From Longimicrobiaceae bacterium (GTDB taxonomy: Bacteria; Gemmatimonadota; Gemmatimonadetes; Longimicrobiales; Longimicrobiaceae), in the NCBI GenBank assembly GCA_036375715.1, contig DASVBS010000034.1:111868-175867 (forward strand): a DNA stretch of 64,000 nt, read 5' to 3'. Made by a program: the position numbers and the translations under genes. Of the stretch, positions 42,351-52,115 are shown one piece after another. The number at the start of each line of letters is the position of its first letter. Within the stretch, counting starts at the first letter, position 1. Below the pieces are notes generated by a model. It made no database searches. It was not told the DNA's origin and worked only from the letters and a program-made list of their open reading frames with translations.

Positions 42351-43304
42351 TCAGGGCCGCCGGTCCAGCAGAGGATGACGCTCGGACGCGAGGCCGATGA
42401 GGTCGTTCAGCGCTGGCATCATCCGCCGGACCGCGTTGCGCCCCTCCTCGATGGTGGATCTGCCCCGCGTGAACTCGAACGAGGGCACCTGCAGGACGCG
42501 CGGAGTCAACAGCAAGTCCGGAGGATCGCCGGCGAGGCGGGAGCGGCTGAGGCGGATCTGCATGATGTCGAACGCCGACTGCACCACCCAGCCGAAGGGT
42601 GGGGGAGAGTTGTTGCTGGCGGGCGCTTGAGCGGCGTCGACCCCGCTGGGCTCGGTGGCGGCGGACGGCGACCGATCCGCCCCGTCGCGCACGACGGCCG
42701 GCCGCGCGGGGCCGACCCCACCGCGCGAGGAGCGCTGGAGGGAAGCCCCGTGCAGGTCCACCGCGATCACCAACTCCGCCCCGAGCACCCGACAGAGGTT
42801 GACCGGCACGGGATTGACCAACCCGCCGTCGGCGAGCCAACGCCCCTCGCGAAACACGGGAGTAAAGAGTCCCGGGATTGAGATCGAGGCGCGGATGGCA
42901 TCCAGCAGGGAACCTTCCTGAAGCCAGATCTCCGACCCCGATCCCAGGTCCGTTGCCACCGCGGCGAAGCGTCGAGGTAGTTCCTCGATGGTGATGTCGC
43001 CGAGATGCTTCCGGTACAGGTCGATCAGCCGCTTGCCGGCAATCGCTCCTCCGCCGCCGAGCGTGAAGTCCAGCAGCGCGAGGACTTCCCGGCGGGTCAG
43101 CTGCATGACCCACGACTCGAGCTCACCCAGCTTCCCGGCCGCGTAGATTCCTCCCACCAGCGCCCCGATGGAGGTGCCGCAGATGATCTGGGGCTCGATG
43201 CCACGCTCGGCGAGCGCGGCGAGAACCCCGATATGCGCCCAGCCACGGGCCGATCCGCCTCCCAGGGCGATGCCGATGACGGGTGCGGGAGTGGTGGCAG
43301 CCAT
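42351..43304 (-). CDS. Patatin-like phospholipase (RssA/NTE type)
   Basis: A 317-residue serine lipase. The oxyanion loop GGGSARG is at residues 15-21, nucleophile Ser45 lies in GTSIG (43-47), and the dyad Asp159 lies in DGG. It cleaves acyl chains from phospholipids or lysophospholipids in the cytosol or at the membrane. An Ala/Ser/Pro-rich insert at about 195-235 separates the core from a C-terminal helical tail. ATG 43304 was used; the 31-residue upstream extension is not family-like. Three short TGGYCTCAG repeats lie at and beyond its stop. Confidence 0.9.
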   Translation of the reverse strand: MAATTPAPVIGIALGGGSARGWAHIGVLAALAERGIEPQIICGTSIGALVGGIYAAGKLGELESWVMQLTRREVLALLDFTLGGGGAIAGKRLIDLYRKHLGDITIEELPRRFAAVATDLGSGSEIWLQEGSLLDAIRASISIPGLFTPVFREGRWLADGGLVNPVPVNLCRVLGAELVIAVDLHGASLQRSSRGGVGPARPAVVRDGADRSPSAATEPSGVDAAQAPASNNSPPPFGWVVQSAFDIMQIRLSRSRLAGDPPDLLLTPRVLQVPSFEFTRGRSTIEEGRNAVRRMMPALNDLIGLASERHPLLDRRP

Positions 43305-43381
43305 GACGAACCTACCCTGGTGGATGAGGGCAGACAGTATGGAGGCGGGCGCAATTCGAGTACCGTAACGTTTGAGGCCCC

Positions 43382-43618
43382 TCAAGCCGGTACGCAATCG
43401 CCGCTCGCCCGCTCCGTGACCCGCTCGAGGTCGCCGTCGAGCGCGCCGGCAAGGCGTCGGTCGTGCCCGTAGAGGTCCTCTCGAAACTGAAGCTGGCCGG
43501 CCGAGTCGACCCAGACCGTGGTGTAAAAGATGTGCACCGGGATGGACTCCTGCAGCGCCACCGTCCGCTCGACGCGGCGACTCATCCCGGCTGCGATCTC
43601 CTGCCGGCTATCCGGGCT
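43382..43618 (-). pseudogene. C-terminal remnant of an L,D-transpeptidase (YcbB/LdtD type)
   Basis: On the minus strand, codons from about 43618 down to 43382 read GSPDSRQEIAAG, then VERTVALQESIPVHIFYTTVW and VDSAGQLQFREDLYGHDRRL. This is the characteristic end of large L,D-transpeptidases, which crosslink peptidoglycan. The catalytic HGC segment that should lie just upstream is absent. With the inverted piece on the other strand it shows a broken gene. An ATG at 43585 lies within the remnant and should not be taken as a real start. Confidence 0.7.
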
Positions 43619-43686
43619 ACCTGGCTCGCAACGGCATCGAGTGGGTGCGCGACGGATCGGGGTATCGCCTGCGGCAGGCTCCCGGA
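43609..43686 (+). pseudogene. Inverted internal remnant of an L,D-transpeptidase
   Basis: On the plus strand the codons read YPGYLARNGIEWVRDGSGY then RLRQAPG, a segment found just before the catalytic domain of YcbB-type L,D-transpeptidases. It starts within about 10 bases of where the minus-strand remnant begins, so the gene seems to have suffered deletion of its catalytic part and inversion. The frame stops soon after, near 43710. Confidence 0.6.
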
Positions 43687-43920
43687 GCGTCGGCGTCTGT
43701 CGGGGGATGACGGCCCGGGCGTGGGGAGGATCACGATGTGGCTTCGGTGCAAGGACCCGCAGTGCGGTGGCGCTTAAGTTAGCGCTTCCGCACTACAGGC
43801 CATCCACACCCGCTCCCAGGCCGAGCCCGTGCAGGCACTCGGAACTGCAGGACGGCTGGACGGGATCATGCGTTGTCGGCGAATGCCGATCTGGTGCTTC
43901 CAGCTTTCACGGCCGCGAAA
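43687..43920 (+). other. Region upstream of the metal ATPase
   Basis: Non-coding apart from the decayed transpeptidase pieces to its left. GTGG-GGAGGA-TCAC at 43721-43734 is a one-mismatch version of the Crp-type site. No clear promoter was found. Confidence 0.35.
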
Positions 43921-46278
43921 ATGAGACACGGGGACGATCACGGGTCCGGCGAGCATGCCGGTCGGCAGTCAACGGAGAATGACCCTCCCACGCGGGAGCC
44001 AGCCGAGCCTCCCGCCATCGCACGCGACATCCATGGTGGTCGCGAAGCGCGGGTAGGCCAGGCAGCCCACGACGGCCATGCGGCGCACGCCGGCCAGCCA
44101 GGCCACGACGGCAACGTCGTGCACGGCGGCCCCAACGACCGCGCAGCCCCCGCGCGGGTCGACCATGCGGGTGACACCCGTCATGACGTCAACGTTGCTC
44201 ACACTGGCCATGACGAGCACGTAGGCCAGGACCAGCACGCCGCCCACGGTGCCCACACCGACCAGGACCAGCACGTCGGTCGCGATGCACACGCCGCTCA
44301 CGACAGGCACGCCGGCCACAGCGCCGAGCTCTTTCGCAACCGCTTCTGGGTCTCGCTCGCCCTCACGATCCCCACCATCGTCTGGGGCCATCTGCTGACG
44401 CGGCTCACCGGGTACACACCACCCGTCTTTCCCGGCTCGCAGTGGATCGCTCCGCTCCTCGGAACCGCCGTCTTCGCCTACGGCGGACGCGTCTTCCTGC
44501 AGGGGGCCTGGCGCGAGCTGAAGGACCGCCTCCCGGGGATGATGACGCTCATTTCCCTGGCGATCACCGTCGCATTCGTCTTCAGCCTGGTGGTCACCTT
44601 CGGTTACCCGGGGATGGCGCTGTGGGAGGAGCTCTCCACGCTGGTGACCATCATGCTCCTCGGTCACTGGATGGAGATGCGCTCCATCTCCCAGGCTCGG
44701 GGAGCTCTCCAGGAGCTGGCAAAGCTGCTCCCTAATACGGCCGAGCGCGTCGTGGACGGAGGAACGGAAGAGGTTCCCCTGGACGCGCTGCGCACTGGCG
44801 ACCTGGTGCTCGTCCGACCAGGGATGAGTATCCCCGCGGACGGCGTGGTTCGACAGGGCGAGAGCGCCGTCAACGAGTCGATGCTCACTGGCGAATCGCG
44901 ACCCGTGGAGAAGGCAGAAGGGGACGAGGTCATCGCCGGGACCGTGAATGGACGGGGCTCGCTCCGCGTCGAGGTCACCCGCACGGGGGAGGGCACGGCC
45001 CTCGCCGGCATCATGCGCCTCGTGAGCGAAGCGCAGAGCTCCCGATCGCGCTCTCAGGCACTGGCCGACCGGGCCGCCTTCCTCCTGACACTGATCGCCA
45101 TCGCGGCGGCCGTGGTCACGCTGACCGCGTGGGCCCTCCTCGGCGCCCCCTGGGGCTTCACCATCGAGCGAGTTGTCACGGTACTGGTGATCGCCTGCCC
45201 GCACGCGCTGGGGCTCGCGATTCCTCTCGTGGTCGCGATCTCCACCACGCTGGGCGCCAAGGGCGGGCTCCTGGTGCGAGATCGACGCGGGCTCGAGGAG
45301 GCCCGGAAGCTGAATGCGATCGTCTTCGACAAGACGGGCACCTTGACGCTAGGCGAGCACCGGGTGGTCGAGTTGGTCACCGCCGAGGGAGTGACGCGCG
45401 AAGAAGCCTTGCGCATGGCTGCCGCCGTCGAGCAGGACGCCGAGCACCCCGTGGCGCACGCCATCGTCGAGAGTGCCCGCGAACAGGGGCTGGAGATCCC
45501 TCCCGCAAGCAACTTCGAGGCGATCCCCGGCTGCGGCGTGCGGGCGATGGTGGAGGGCAGGGACGTGCGGGCGGGTGGACCGAATCTGCTGAACCGGCTG
45601 GGCGTGGAGCCTGACGCGGAGATGCGCTCGGCCATCGAGCGGTTCGCCGAGGGTGGCCAGGGCGCCATCTACCTCGTCGAGAACGGCCGTGCCCTCGCCG
45701 CCTTCGCGGTAGCCGACGCCATCCGGCCGGAGTCGTACGACGCGGTGCGGCGGCTGCACGAGCGTGGGATCGAGGTCGTGATGCTCACCGGCGACGCAGA
45801 GGCGGTCGCCCACACGGTCGCGCGCGAGCTGCGGATCGACACCGTCTTCGCCCAGGTGCTCCCTGAGGACAAGGCCGAGAAGATCCGGCAGCTCCAGCGC
45901 CAGGGGAAGCGCGTGGCCATGGTCGGAGACGGGGTCAACGACGCCCCGGCGCTGCTCGCCTCGGACGTAGGCGTGGCAATCGGCGCCGGGACCGAGGTCG
46001 CGGTCGAAGCCGGCGACGTGGTCCTGGTGCGCAGCGATCCGCGCGACGTCCCGCGCATCATCGAGCTGAGTCGGGCGACCTACCGGAAGATGATCCAGAA
46101 CCTCTGGTGGGCCGCCGGCTACAACATCGTCGCCATCCCGCTGGCGGCGGGGGTGTTGCAACCGTGGGGAATCCTGCTCCACCCGGCGCTCGGTGCGGTG
46201 CTCATGTCACTCTCCACGGTGATCGTCGCCGTCAACGCCCAGCTGCTGCGAAGGATAGCGTCGCGGCCGGGATGGTGA
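43921..46278 (+). CDS. P1B-type heavy-metal ATPase (CopB-like) with His-rich N-terminus
   Basis: A 785-residue metal-exporting P-type ATPase. Motifs: TGES actuator loop, membrane metal site CPH in IACPHALG, phosphorylated D470 in DKTGTLT, the HP dipeptide (EHPVAHAI) and [10 protein letters not shown] hinge. CPH is typical of the P1B-3 group (Cu2+/Ag+ export, CopB). The first 133 residues hold 22 histidines in AAH/DGH/DQH units and no CxxC domain, so metal is probably gathered by histidines. ATG 43921 was chosen; a TTG at 43873 would add 16 residues. It follows the decayed transpeptidase and precedes two unknown membrane proteins. Confidence 0.93.
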   Translation: MRHGDDHGSGEHAGRQSTENDPPTREPAEPPAIARDIHGGREARVGQAAHDGHAAHAGQPGHDGNVVHGGPNDRAAPARVDHAGDTRHDVNVAHTGHDEHVGQDQHAAHGAHTDQDQHVGRDAHAAHDRHAGHSAELFRNRFWVSLALTIPTIVWGHLLTRLTGYTPPVFPGSQWIAPLLGTAVFAYGGRVFLQGAWRELKDRLPGMMTLISLAITVAFVFSLVVTFGYPGMALWEELSTLVTIMLLGHWMEMRSISQARGALQELAKLLPNTAERVVDGGTEEVPLDALRTGDLVLVRPGMSIPADGVVRQGESAVNESMLTGESRPVEKAEGDEVIAGTVNGRGSLRVEVTRTGEGTALAGIMRLVSEAQSSRSRSQALADRAAFLLTLIAIAAAVVTLTAWALLGAPWGFTIERVVTVLVIACPHALGLAIPLVVAISTTLGAKGGLLVRDRRGLEEARKLNAIVFDKTGTLTLGEHRVVELVTAEGVTREEALRMAAAVEQDAEHPVAHAIVESAREQGLEIPPASNFEAIPGCGVRAMVEGRDVRAGGPNLLNRLGVEPDAEMRSAIERFAEGGQGAIYLVENGRALAAFAVADAIRPESYDAVRRLHERGIEVVMLTGDAEAVAHTVARELRIDTVFAQVLPEDKAEKIRQLQRQGKRVAMVGDGVNDAPALLASDVGVAIGAGTEVAVEAGDVVLVRSDPRDVPRIIELSRATYRKMIQNLWWAAGYNIVAIPLAAGVLQPWGILLHPALGAVLMSLSTVIVAVNAQLLRRIASRPGW

Positions 46279-46532
46279 GCGGCTCGGCCGATCCGACACC
46301 GACGCGCCCGCCGGACGGTAACGCGGACATCAACAGCCGGGTTGGTGGCCGCCTGCAGTCCACAACCCCAACCCTCACGGCTCCCTTTTTCACACCAGAT
46401 CGTCGATCTCCCCACAGCCGTCGCGAAGAAGCTCCGACAGCCTCCCGACGGCCGCCCGCTAACTTCGGCGAGGAAGCTGACGGCGCCTGTACCTATCCGG
46501 CGCCGAACCATCCACCTTCGGGGGAGGAGACC

Positions 46533-47066
46533 ATGCTATTCTCCGAACGCAGCCTGTGGACGATGATCCACGGTGTCGTCCTCGGTGGCGGCGGGCTGCT
46601 GGCCCTCGCGGCCGCCCTCGCGGCGATCTACCTGCTGATCCCACGCCCCCAGGACGGAGGCGTCGCGGTCGATCGATCGCGGTCTATCGCCGGCCTGACC
46701 GGATTCAGCGCACTGATGCTGTGGCTCGCCACGCTGGTGGGCACGTACGTCATCTTCCCCCCGTATCGCGCGACACCGCCCGACGGCGCAACGGATCTGG
46801 CCGCTTACCCACGCGCGCTGCTCCTGGCCGATCCTTCGAACGAGTGGCTGCACCGTTTCGCGATGGAGTCCAAGGAACACGTTCCCTTCATCGCCTCCAT
46901 GCTGGCGACGGCGGTCGCCTTCGTCGCCTGGCGCTACCGTCAGCGTCTAACGCGCGAGCCGTCCCTTCGTCGGATGGCAACGGCGCTACTGGCCATCGCC
47001 TTCGCGCTCGTTGCCTACGTGTCGCTGCTGGGGGTCTTCGTGAACAAGGTTGCGCCGCTGCAATAG
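46533..47066 (+). CDS. Membrane protein of unknown function (four spans)
   Basis: A 177-residue protein with about four hydrophobic spans (about 12-35, 52-72, 116-130 and 145-170) and a soluble loop between spans 2 and 3 containing WLHRFAMESKEHVPF. His residues close to membrane ends (H13, and those in LHRF and KEHV) could ligate haem or metal, which is speculative. I recognise no family. It has a GGGAGGAG site. The next gene, 46 bases downstream, is another small membrane protein, probably in the same unit. Confidence 0.72.
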   Translation: MLFSERSLWTMIHGVVLGGGGLLALAAALAAIYLLIPRPQDGGVAVDRSRSIAGLTGFSALMLWLATLVGTYVIFPPYRATPPDGATDLAAYPRALLLADPSNEWLHRFAMESKEHVPFIASMLATAVAFVAWRYRQRLTREPSLRRMATALLAIAFALVAYVSLLGVFVNKVAPLQ

Positions 47067-47112
47067 GGGGCACTGGAACGCCGGCGCACTGCAGCTCGAG
47101 AGGAGGACCAAG

Positions 47113-47466
47113 ATGGCGATTCGCGACAGAGAAGTGACCGTTTCGGTCAGGGTGGCCACCCATCAGTCGAATGGCGCGGGAATGGCGGCCTACCTGGCGG
47201 CGGGAATCGGGGTCTTCGCGATGGGGCTCGTGGTGACCCTCAGCGAGATGGGGCTGCTGACCCTTCCCGTGCTCTACGAGCCGGCCGGCGGCGTCTCGTC
47301 CCGAACGACCGCAGCCGTGCTGATCTGGCTCGTGAGCTGGGGAGCGCTGCACCTCCGCTGGCGGGATTCGGAGCTGAACCCGCGGATGATCACCATCGGC
47401 ACGCTGCTGCTGGTGCTGCTGGGTCTGCTCGGCACCTTCCCGCCTTTCTGGGAAGTGGTCGCTTGA
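47113..47466 (+). CDS. Small membrane protein of unknown function
   Basis: A 117-residue protein with three hydrophobic spans (about residues 24-42, 65-80 and 92-108). A conserved-looking SWGALHLRWRDSEL stretch lies in the loop between spans 2 and 3. No family recognised. It has a very good GAGGAGG site and is convergent with the usp gene that ends 39 bases away. Its association with the preceding membrane protein suggests a two-subunit membrane unit. Confidence 0.72.
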   Translation: MAIRDREVTVSVRVATHQSNGAGMAAYLAAGIGVFAMGLVVTLSEMGLLTLPVLYEPAGGVSSRTTAAVLIWLVSWGALHLRWRDSELNPRMITIGTLLLVLLGLLGTFPPFWEVVA

Positions 47467-47505
47467 GCAGTGGTCGTCCAGGATGCCCTGGAGGTTCAGC
47501 AACGG

Positions 47506-48363
47506 TCAGTGCCCCACGCCCATCGGCGGCGAGTTGCGGAGCGCATCGCGCGCGGCATCCGGGGAGACGAGCAGCTGAGGGCAGGTGGCGGCCTCGACCA
47601 CAGCGGCTGAGACACTGCCGAGCTCCGAGGCAGCGGTGATAACCCTGCGTGTGCCCAGCACGAGCAGGTCGACGGGCTCCGATCGAGTCTGCGCCAGAAT
47701 CGCCTCGGCCGGGTCGACTCCGGTAACCAGGCGGCTGTCGACATCGACGTGCGCCGCGTCGGCTCCGGTCGCGCGTAGCCGCTCGACCTCGGCCTGAAGG
47801 GCCGCGCTCCGGCTCTTGGCGTCCGCGTTGCGGGCCACGTGCAGCACGGTCAGGCTCGCCCGGCGCCGCGGAGGGCGCAATGCCGAGGCCCACGACAGCG
47901 CCACGACCAGCGCCCCGGCGCTCGACTCCGAAAGGTCGACCGCCGCCGTAACCCGCTCCAGCGGCAGCCGGAGGTCCTCGGGAACCACCAGGCAAGGGCA
48001 GGGCGCTCCGCGGACGACCGCGGCCGCGGTGCTGCCCATCGGCCCCACGGATTCGCGGCCGCGGCGGTGCGGACCCAGCGCGATGGCATCTGCCCTCAGG
48101 AGCTCGGCGTGCTTCAGGATCGCCTCCGCGGGATTGCCCGCGAGCACTCTGCAGCTCGCCACCTCCGCTCCCGGTGGCGCGATCTGCGCAAGCCTCTCCC
48201 GTAGGTGATTCGAGTCGCCCGGAGTCGGCTCGTCCGCCACATGTAGCAGATGCAGGCCGGCGCCCGAGAGGCGGGCCAGTCCCGCTGCGGCACGGAGAGC
48301 CGGCTCGGAGCCGCCCTCTAGATCGGTGGCGACGAGGATCGATTTCAGAGTCAGCAGCCGCAT
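47506..48363 (-). CDS. Universal stress protein with degenerate nucleotide loops
   Basis: A 285-residue protein with two Usp folds. Domain 1 is at about 6-125 (SILVATDLEGGSEPALRAA; loop GPHRRGRESVGPMGST) and domain 2 at about 135-270 (RVTAAVDLSESSAG; loop GTRRVITAASELGS). Neither loop has the complete G-x2-G-x9-G-S/T pattern, so ATP binding is doubtful. The layout is the same as the other usp genes here, indicating paralogy. It is divergent from the SDR gene. Confidence 0.88.
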   Translation of the reverse strand: MRLLTLKSILVATDLEGGSEPALRAAAGLARLSGAGLHLLHVADEPTPGDSNHLRERLAQIAPPGAEVASCRVLAGNPAEAILKHAELLRADAIALGPHRRGRESVGPMGSTAAAVVRGAPCPCLVVPEDLRLPLERVTAAVDLSESSAGALVVALSWASALRPPRRRASLTVLHVARNADAKSRSAALQAEVERLRATGADAAHVDVDSRLVTGVDPAEAILAQTRSEPVDLLVLGTRRVITAASELGSVSAAVVEAATCPQLLVSPDAARDALRNSPPMGVGH

Positions 48364-48515
48364 GTTCGCTCGCTTGCAGGGCCGGAATCAGGCGCCGGAG
48401 ACAGATCCGGGCGGTCAACGATGCAGCAAAGATCGGGCGCGGGCGGAGACGGCTCCGGGAGCAAACCCGTGGGCAGATCCACCCAAACCCTCCACTCTCG
48501 ATCCGGGAGGAAACA

Positions 48516-49271
48516 ATGGCGGACTTTGCGGGCAAGGTCGCGATCGTCACCGGCGCGGCGTCGGGGATCGGCCGAGCCGTGGCACTCCTCTACGCGCGCG
48601 GCGGAGCGCGGGTGGTTGTCTCCGATGTCAGCGAGGAAGGGGGAAGCGAAACCGTCCGCCTGATCCGGGAGGCAGGAGGGGAAGCCCGCTTCGTCAGAAC
48701 AGACGTGTCCCGCCCGGAGGAATGTGACGCACTGATCCGGGAGACGGTGGAGGCCTTCGGCCGGCTCGACATCGCCTGCAACAATGCGGGAATCGGCGGA
48801 GAGGCGAGCCACACCGCCGATTACACCATCGAGGGGTGGCGCCAGGTGCTCGACATCAACCTCTCGGGGGCGATGTACTGCATGAAGTACGAGATCGCGG
48901 CAATGCTCGAGAGCGGAGGCGGGTCGATCGTGAACATGGCATCGATCCTCGGGCAGGTCGGCTTCGCCACTGCCCCCGCCTACGTGAGCGCGAAGCACGG
49001 GATGCTCGGGCTGACCAGGACCGCCGCCATAGAATACGCACAGCGAGGCATTCGCGTGAACGCCGTCGGCCCGGGCTTCATCCGCACCCCGCTCATCGCT
49101 GAGCTGGAGAACGATCCCGAGACCTACGAGATGCTGGTCTCGCTTCACCCGATGGGGCGCCTGGGAGAACCGGAGGAGGTGGCCGAGGTCGTCGGCTTCC
49201 TCAGCTCCGATCGGGCTTCCTTCGTGACCGGTGCGTACTTCCCGGTGGACGGCGGCTACCTGGCGCGCTGA
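48516..49271 (+). CDS. Short-chain dehydrogenase/reductase
   Basis: A 251-residue classical SDR. The Rossmann motif TGAASGIGRA is at about residues 12-21, NNAG at about 88-91, and the catalytic Tyr/Lys in YVSAKHG (about 155-161) preceded by the Ser of NMASILGQ. The C-terminus ends in the common VDGGYLAR. Substrate unknown; similar enzymes reduce keto groups of alcohols or acyl chains with NAD(P)H. A GGGAGGA site precedes ATG 48516. It stands between the usp and histidine kinase genes. Confidence 0.92.
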   Translation: MADFAGKVAIVTGAASGIGRAVALLYARGGARVVVSDVSEEGGSETVRLIREAGGEARFVRTDVSRPEECDALIRETVEAFGRLDIACNNAGIGGEASHTADYTIEGWRQVLDINLSGAMYCMKYEIAAMLESGGGSIVNMASILGQVGFATAPAYVSAKHGMLGLTRTAAIEYAQRGIRVNAVGPGFIRTPLIAELENDPETYEMLVSLHPMGRLGEPEEVAEVVGFLSSDRASFVTGAYFPVDGGYLAR

Positions 49272-49417
49272 TCGCCGTAGGCGTGTCCAGCACTTCACCA
49301 CAAAGATTCCTGACTTTCCCTGACTTCAGTCGGGCGAAAGCGGCACCCACATTGGCCGTGTCATCCCTTGCGGCCGGTATCATCCGCCCACGAAGCCTTC
49401 CACCGGGGGGGAGATCG

Positions 49418-50734
49418 ATGAACGTCGCCTTGCAGATTCGGGAAACGCCGGGAGGGATGGTGCAGGCCGAAGCGTTGTTGGCCGAGTTCGGGAAGCTGCT
49501 CGCTTCTTCCCTCGACTACGAGGAGACCCTGGCAGGAGTAGCCGAGCTCGCCGTTCGGTTCATCGCGGACTTCTGCATTATCGATCTCCTCGAAGATGGG
49601 GCGATCAAGCGACAGCAGGCAGCGCACGCGGATCCTCTGAAGGCGGACCTCACTCGAGAGCTACTGCGATTCCCGCTCGACCGCACCCGCCCGCACCTCT
49701 CCCGGGAGGCGCTCGAAACCGGGAAGTCGGTCCTGGTACCCGAGGTATCCGACCAGCTCCTGCGGCAGATGACCCAGAACGAGGAGCATCGACGGATCCT
49801 CACAGCGCTTGACCCGCGCTCCTTTATGGCCGTCCCGCTCCTAGCACGGGATCGGCTGCTCGGAGTGGTGCTGTTCGTGTCCTCCACCCGCACCTATTCC
49901 CAGTCGGACCTGCTGCTCGCCGAGCGACTCGTCCGCCTGGCCGCCCTCGAGGTAGACAACGCACGCCTGTTCCGCGAGAGCCAGCAGGCGCTGCTTGCGA
50001 GGGACAACGTTCTGCGCATCGTCGCTCACGATCTGCGCAATCCGCTGAACGCAATCACCATGAGCGCAGATCTGTTGCGATCCGACCGGTTGACGCCGGA
50101 ACAGCGGGATCAACAGGCGGAGCTCATCGGTCGATCCGCCCGGCGGATGAACCGGCTCATTCAGGACCTGCTCGACGTGGGTCGCATCGAATCCGGTCAG
50201 CTTCACCTCAGCCGGGTGCTGCTGGAGCCGGCCCGCCTCGTCGAAGAGATTGTCGAGCTCAACCAGTCTCTCGCCAAGGTCGGCTCGCTCTCCCTGCGCG
50301 GCGAAATCCACGAAGAGCTACCTAAGATCTCGGCCGACCGCGATCGGATTCTGCAGGTGTTCTCCAACCTGGTGGGCAACGCCCTGAAATTCACGCCCCC
50401 GGGGGGAGAGATCGTGTTGAGTGCTGCCCCTTTCGGGAGCATGGTGCGCTTCTCCGTTACCGACACCGGTTGCGGCATTGCACCGGACGACCTTTCCCGG
50501 TTGTTCCGGCCGTTCTGGCAAGCAGAGCGACAGCAGCGTGATGGCCTGGGGCTCGGGCTCAGCATCGCGAAGGGTATCGTCGAAGCGCATGGTGGAACGA
50601 TCCACGCAGAGAGCTGTCCCGGGCGCGGCAGCACCTTCTGGTTCACCATTCCCGCGGTGATCCCCCCTCGCGGGGGCGAACGAAGGCACGGTCCGTCGGA
50701 TCGTCGAGCGAGCTTGACCTCGTCCCCCGGCTGA
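49418..50734 (+). CDS. GAF-domain sensor histidine kinase
   Basis: A 438-residue cytosolic kinase. The GAF domain (about 30-185) senses a small ligand or redox state, a HisKA helix carries the phospho-His H204 in IVAHDLRNPL, and a HATPase_c domain has GNALKFTPPGGEI, DTGCGI and GLGLGLSIAKGIVEAHGG. No membrane span is present. No response regulator gene is adjacent, so the partner lies elsewhere. A GGGGGGGAGA site precedes ATG 49418; the GTG at 49283 would add a tail of low similarity to the family. Confidence 0.93.
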   Translation: MNVALQIRETPGGMVQAEALLAEFGKLLASSLDYEETLAGVAELAVRFIADFCIIDLLEDGAIKRQQAAHADPLKADLTRELLRFPLDRTRPHLSREALETGKSVLVPEVSDQLLRQMTQNEEHRRILTALDPRSFMAVPLLARDRLLGVVLFVSSTRTYSQSDLLLAERLVRLAALEVDNARLFRESQQALLARDNVLRIVAHDLRNPLNAITMSADLLRSDRLTPEQRDQQAELIGRSARRMNRLIQDLLDVGRIESGQLHLSRVLLEPARLVEEIVELNQSLAKVGSLSLRGEIHEELPKISADRDRILQVFSNLVGNALKFTPPGGEIVLSAAPFGSMVRFSVTDTGCGIAPDDLSRLFRPFWQAERQQRDGLGLGLSIAKGIVEAHGGTIHAESCPGRGSTFWFTIPAVIPPRGGERRHGPSDRRASLTSSPG

Positions 50735-50810
50735 CCGCCCGAGTCACGAGGCCCGGGTGCCAGCGAACGCCTGCGTTACCCCATCCTCTGCGACCCTCGG
50801 TCCCCGCCAG

Positions 50811-51971
50811 ATGACGGGCGAACATCTCCAGCCGATCGCCTCGACCGACGTCACCGCACTTTCGAGCCGCACGCGACAGATCGCTCGGGGAGTGTGGCGG
50901 CTGGCATCCGCGCGCATGACGGCGGGAAATCGGGTGCGACTGCTTCACGACGGCCCCGAAACCTTCGATACGATGATCGGCGCGATCGAGAGCGCCCGCG
51001 AGCAGGTGGTCCTGGAGAGCTACATCGTGCGACCCGACGCGGTGGGCCGTCGTTTCTCCGAAACTCTGAGATCCGTGGCGGAGAGGGGCGTGCGCGTTCG
51101 CATGCTGGTGGATGGCATCGGCAGCCGGAGCACGCCGCGCCGGTTCTGGGATGAGCTGCGCGTCGGCCTCGTCGACGTGCGGATCTTCAACCGCATCGGA
51201 TGGCGTCCGTGGTTCGGACTCGTCCCACGCGATCACCGGAAGCTGCTCGTGGTCGATGAGCGGATCGGGTTCACCGGGGGCTTCGGTTTGGGGGAGGAGT
51301 GGGATCCCGCCCGTCCTGAATCGGGCCCGCCTCGCCAGTGGCGTGACACGGCGGTGGAGATCGACGGCCCAGCCGCCCGGGACATGCACCGCGCCTTCGA
51401 GCGGATGTGGGAGCGAACGGCGCGTAGATCCGCCTCCGCTCCGCCTCTCGAGGAGCACCTGAACCGGCCGGGGCCGCCGCTGACGGACGGCGGAGCGCTG
51501 GTGGCGATCGTCGAGGGAGAGCCCTGGAAGCTCCGTGTGGCTCGGGGGCTCCAGGTGCAAAGCGTTCTGGCCGAGCGCTCGATCTGGATCGCAACCGCCT
51601 ACTTCATTCCTTCCTTCGTGGAGATCGAAGGGCTCACCGGCGCGGCGCGGGACGGAGTGGACGTGCGGCTCCTCCTGCCCAGCAAAAACGATCACCCCTG
51701 GGTCACGCGCCTCGCGCGCCGGTTCTATCCGAACCTGCTGCGCAGCGGCGTACGGATCTGGGAATGGGGCGGCGTGATGATGCACGCCAAGACGACGGTG
51801 GTCGACGGCCGCTGGGTGCGGGTGGGATCCACCGACCTCAACCCGCTAGGATTCGCGGTCAACTACGAGCTCGACGCGATCATCGACGACCCCGACCTCG
51901 GAGAGGACGCGGAGGCCATGTTCCTCGCCGACCTGGAGCGCTCCCGCGAGATCGTCGCAGAGTCGGTCTGA
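50811..51971 (+). CDS. Phospholipase D-family protein (cardiolipin synthase-like)
   Basis: A 386-residue protein with two HKD motifs: HRKLLVVD (His142) and HAKTTVVD (His325). Such enzymes transfer phosphatidyl groups (cardiolipin synthase ClsB-like) or hydrolyse phospholipid. Hydrophobic membrane spans are not evident, as in ClsB. Flanking GFTGG and VGSTDLNPLGF blocks support the assignment. ATG 50811 was preferred to the GTG at 50757, whose extra sequence resembles nothing in the family. Confidence 0.88.
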   Translation: MTGEHLQPIASTDVTALSSRTRQIARGVWRLASARMTAGNRVRLLHDGPETFDTMIGAIESAREQVVLESYIVRPDAVGRRFSETLRSVAERGVRVRMLVDGIGSRSTPRRFWDELRVGLVDVRIFNRIGWRPWFGLVPRDHRKLLVVDERIGFTGGFGLGEEWDPARPESGPPRQWRDTAVEIDGPAARDMHRAFERMWERTARRSASAPPLEEHLNRPGPPLTDGGALVAIVEGEPWKLRVARGLQVQSVLAERSIWIATAYFIPSFVEIEGLTGAARDGVDVRLLLPSKNDHPWVTRLARRFYPNLLRSGVRIWEWGGVMMHAKTTVVDGRWVRVGSTDLNPLGFAVNYELDAIIDDPDLGEDAEAMFLADLERSREIVAESV

Positions 51972-52115
51972 AGGCGGCTCCGGAGGTCCTCGCAGACGTG
52001 GAAGCCAGGGATACATCGCCGCATGGCGACGGGCTGGAGTACAAGGGGGGCGGCATCGGCATGCAGCCGCGCATCGGCGGAGGCACGGCGTTCCTCCTGC
52101 GGCGCCTGAGAAGAT

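Noticed and set aside
42323..42354. Three TGGYCTCAG units at the end of the patatin gene
   Set aside because: Copies are short, spaced 12 and 11 bases and partly coding; too little to call a repeat array or CRISPR.
43382..43585. A small intact 67-residue protein
   Set aside because: The reading continues upstream of the ATG with L,D-transpeptidase-like residues, so this is the tail of a broken larger gene.
43721..43734. GTGG-GGAGGA-TCAC before the metal ATPase as a fourth Crp-type site
   Set aside because: One core base differs, the site lies 187 bases from the start, and there is no matching promoter; not strong enough to count.
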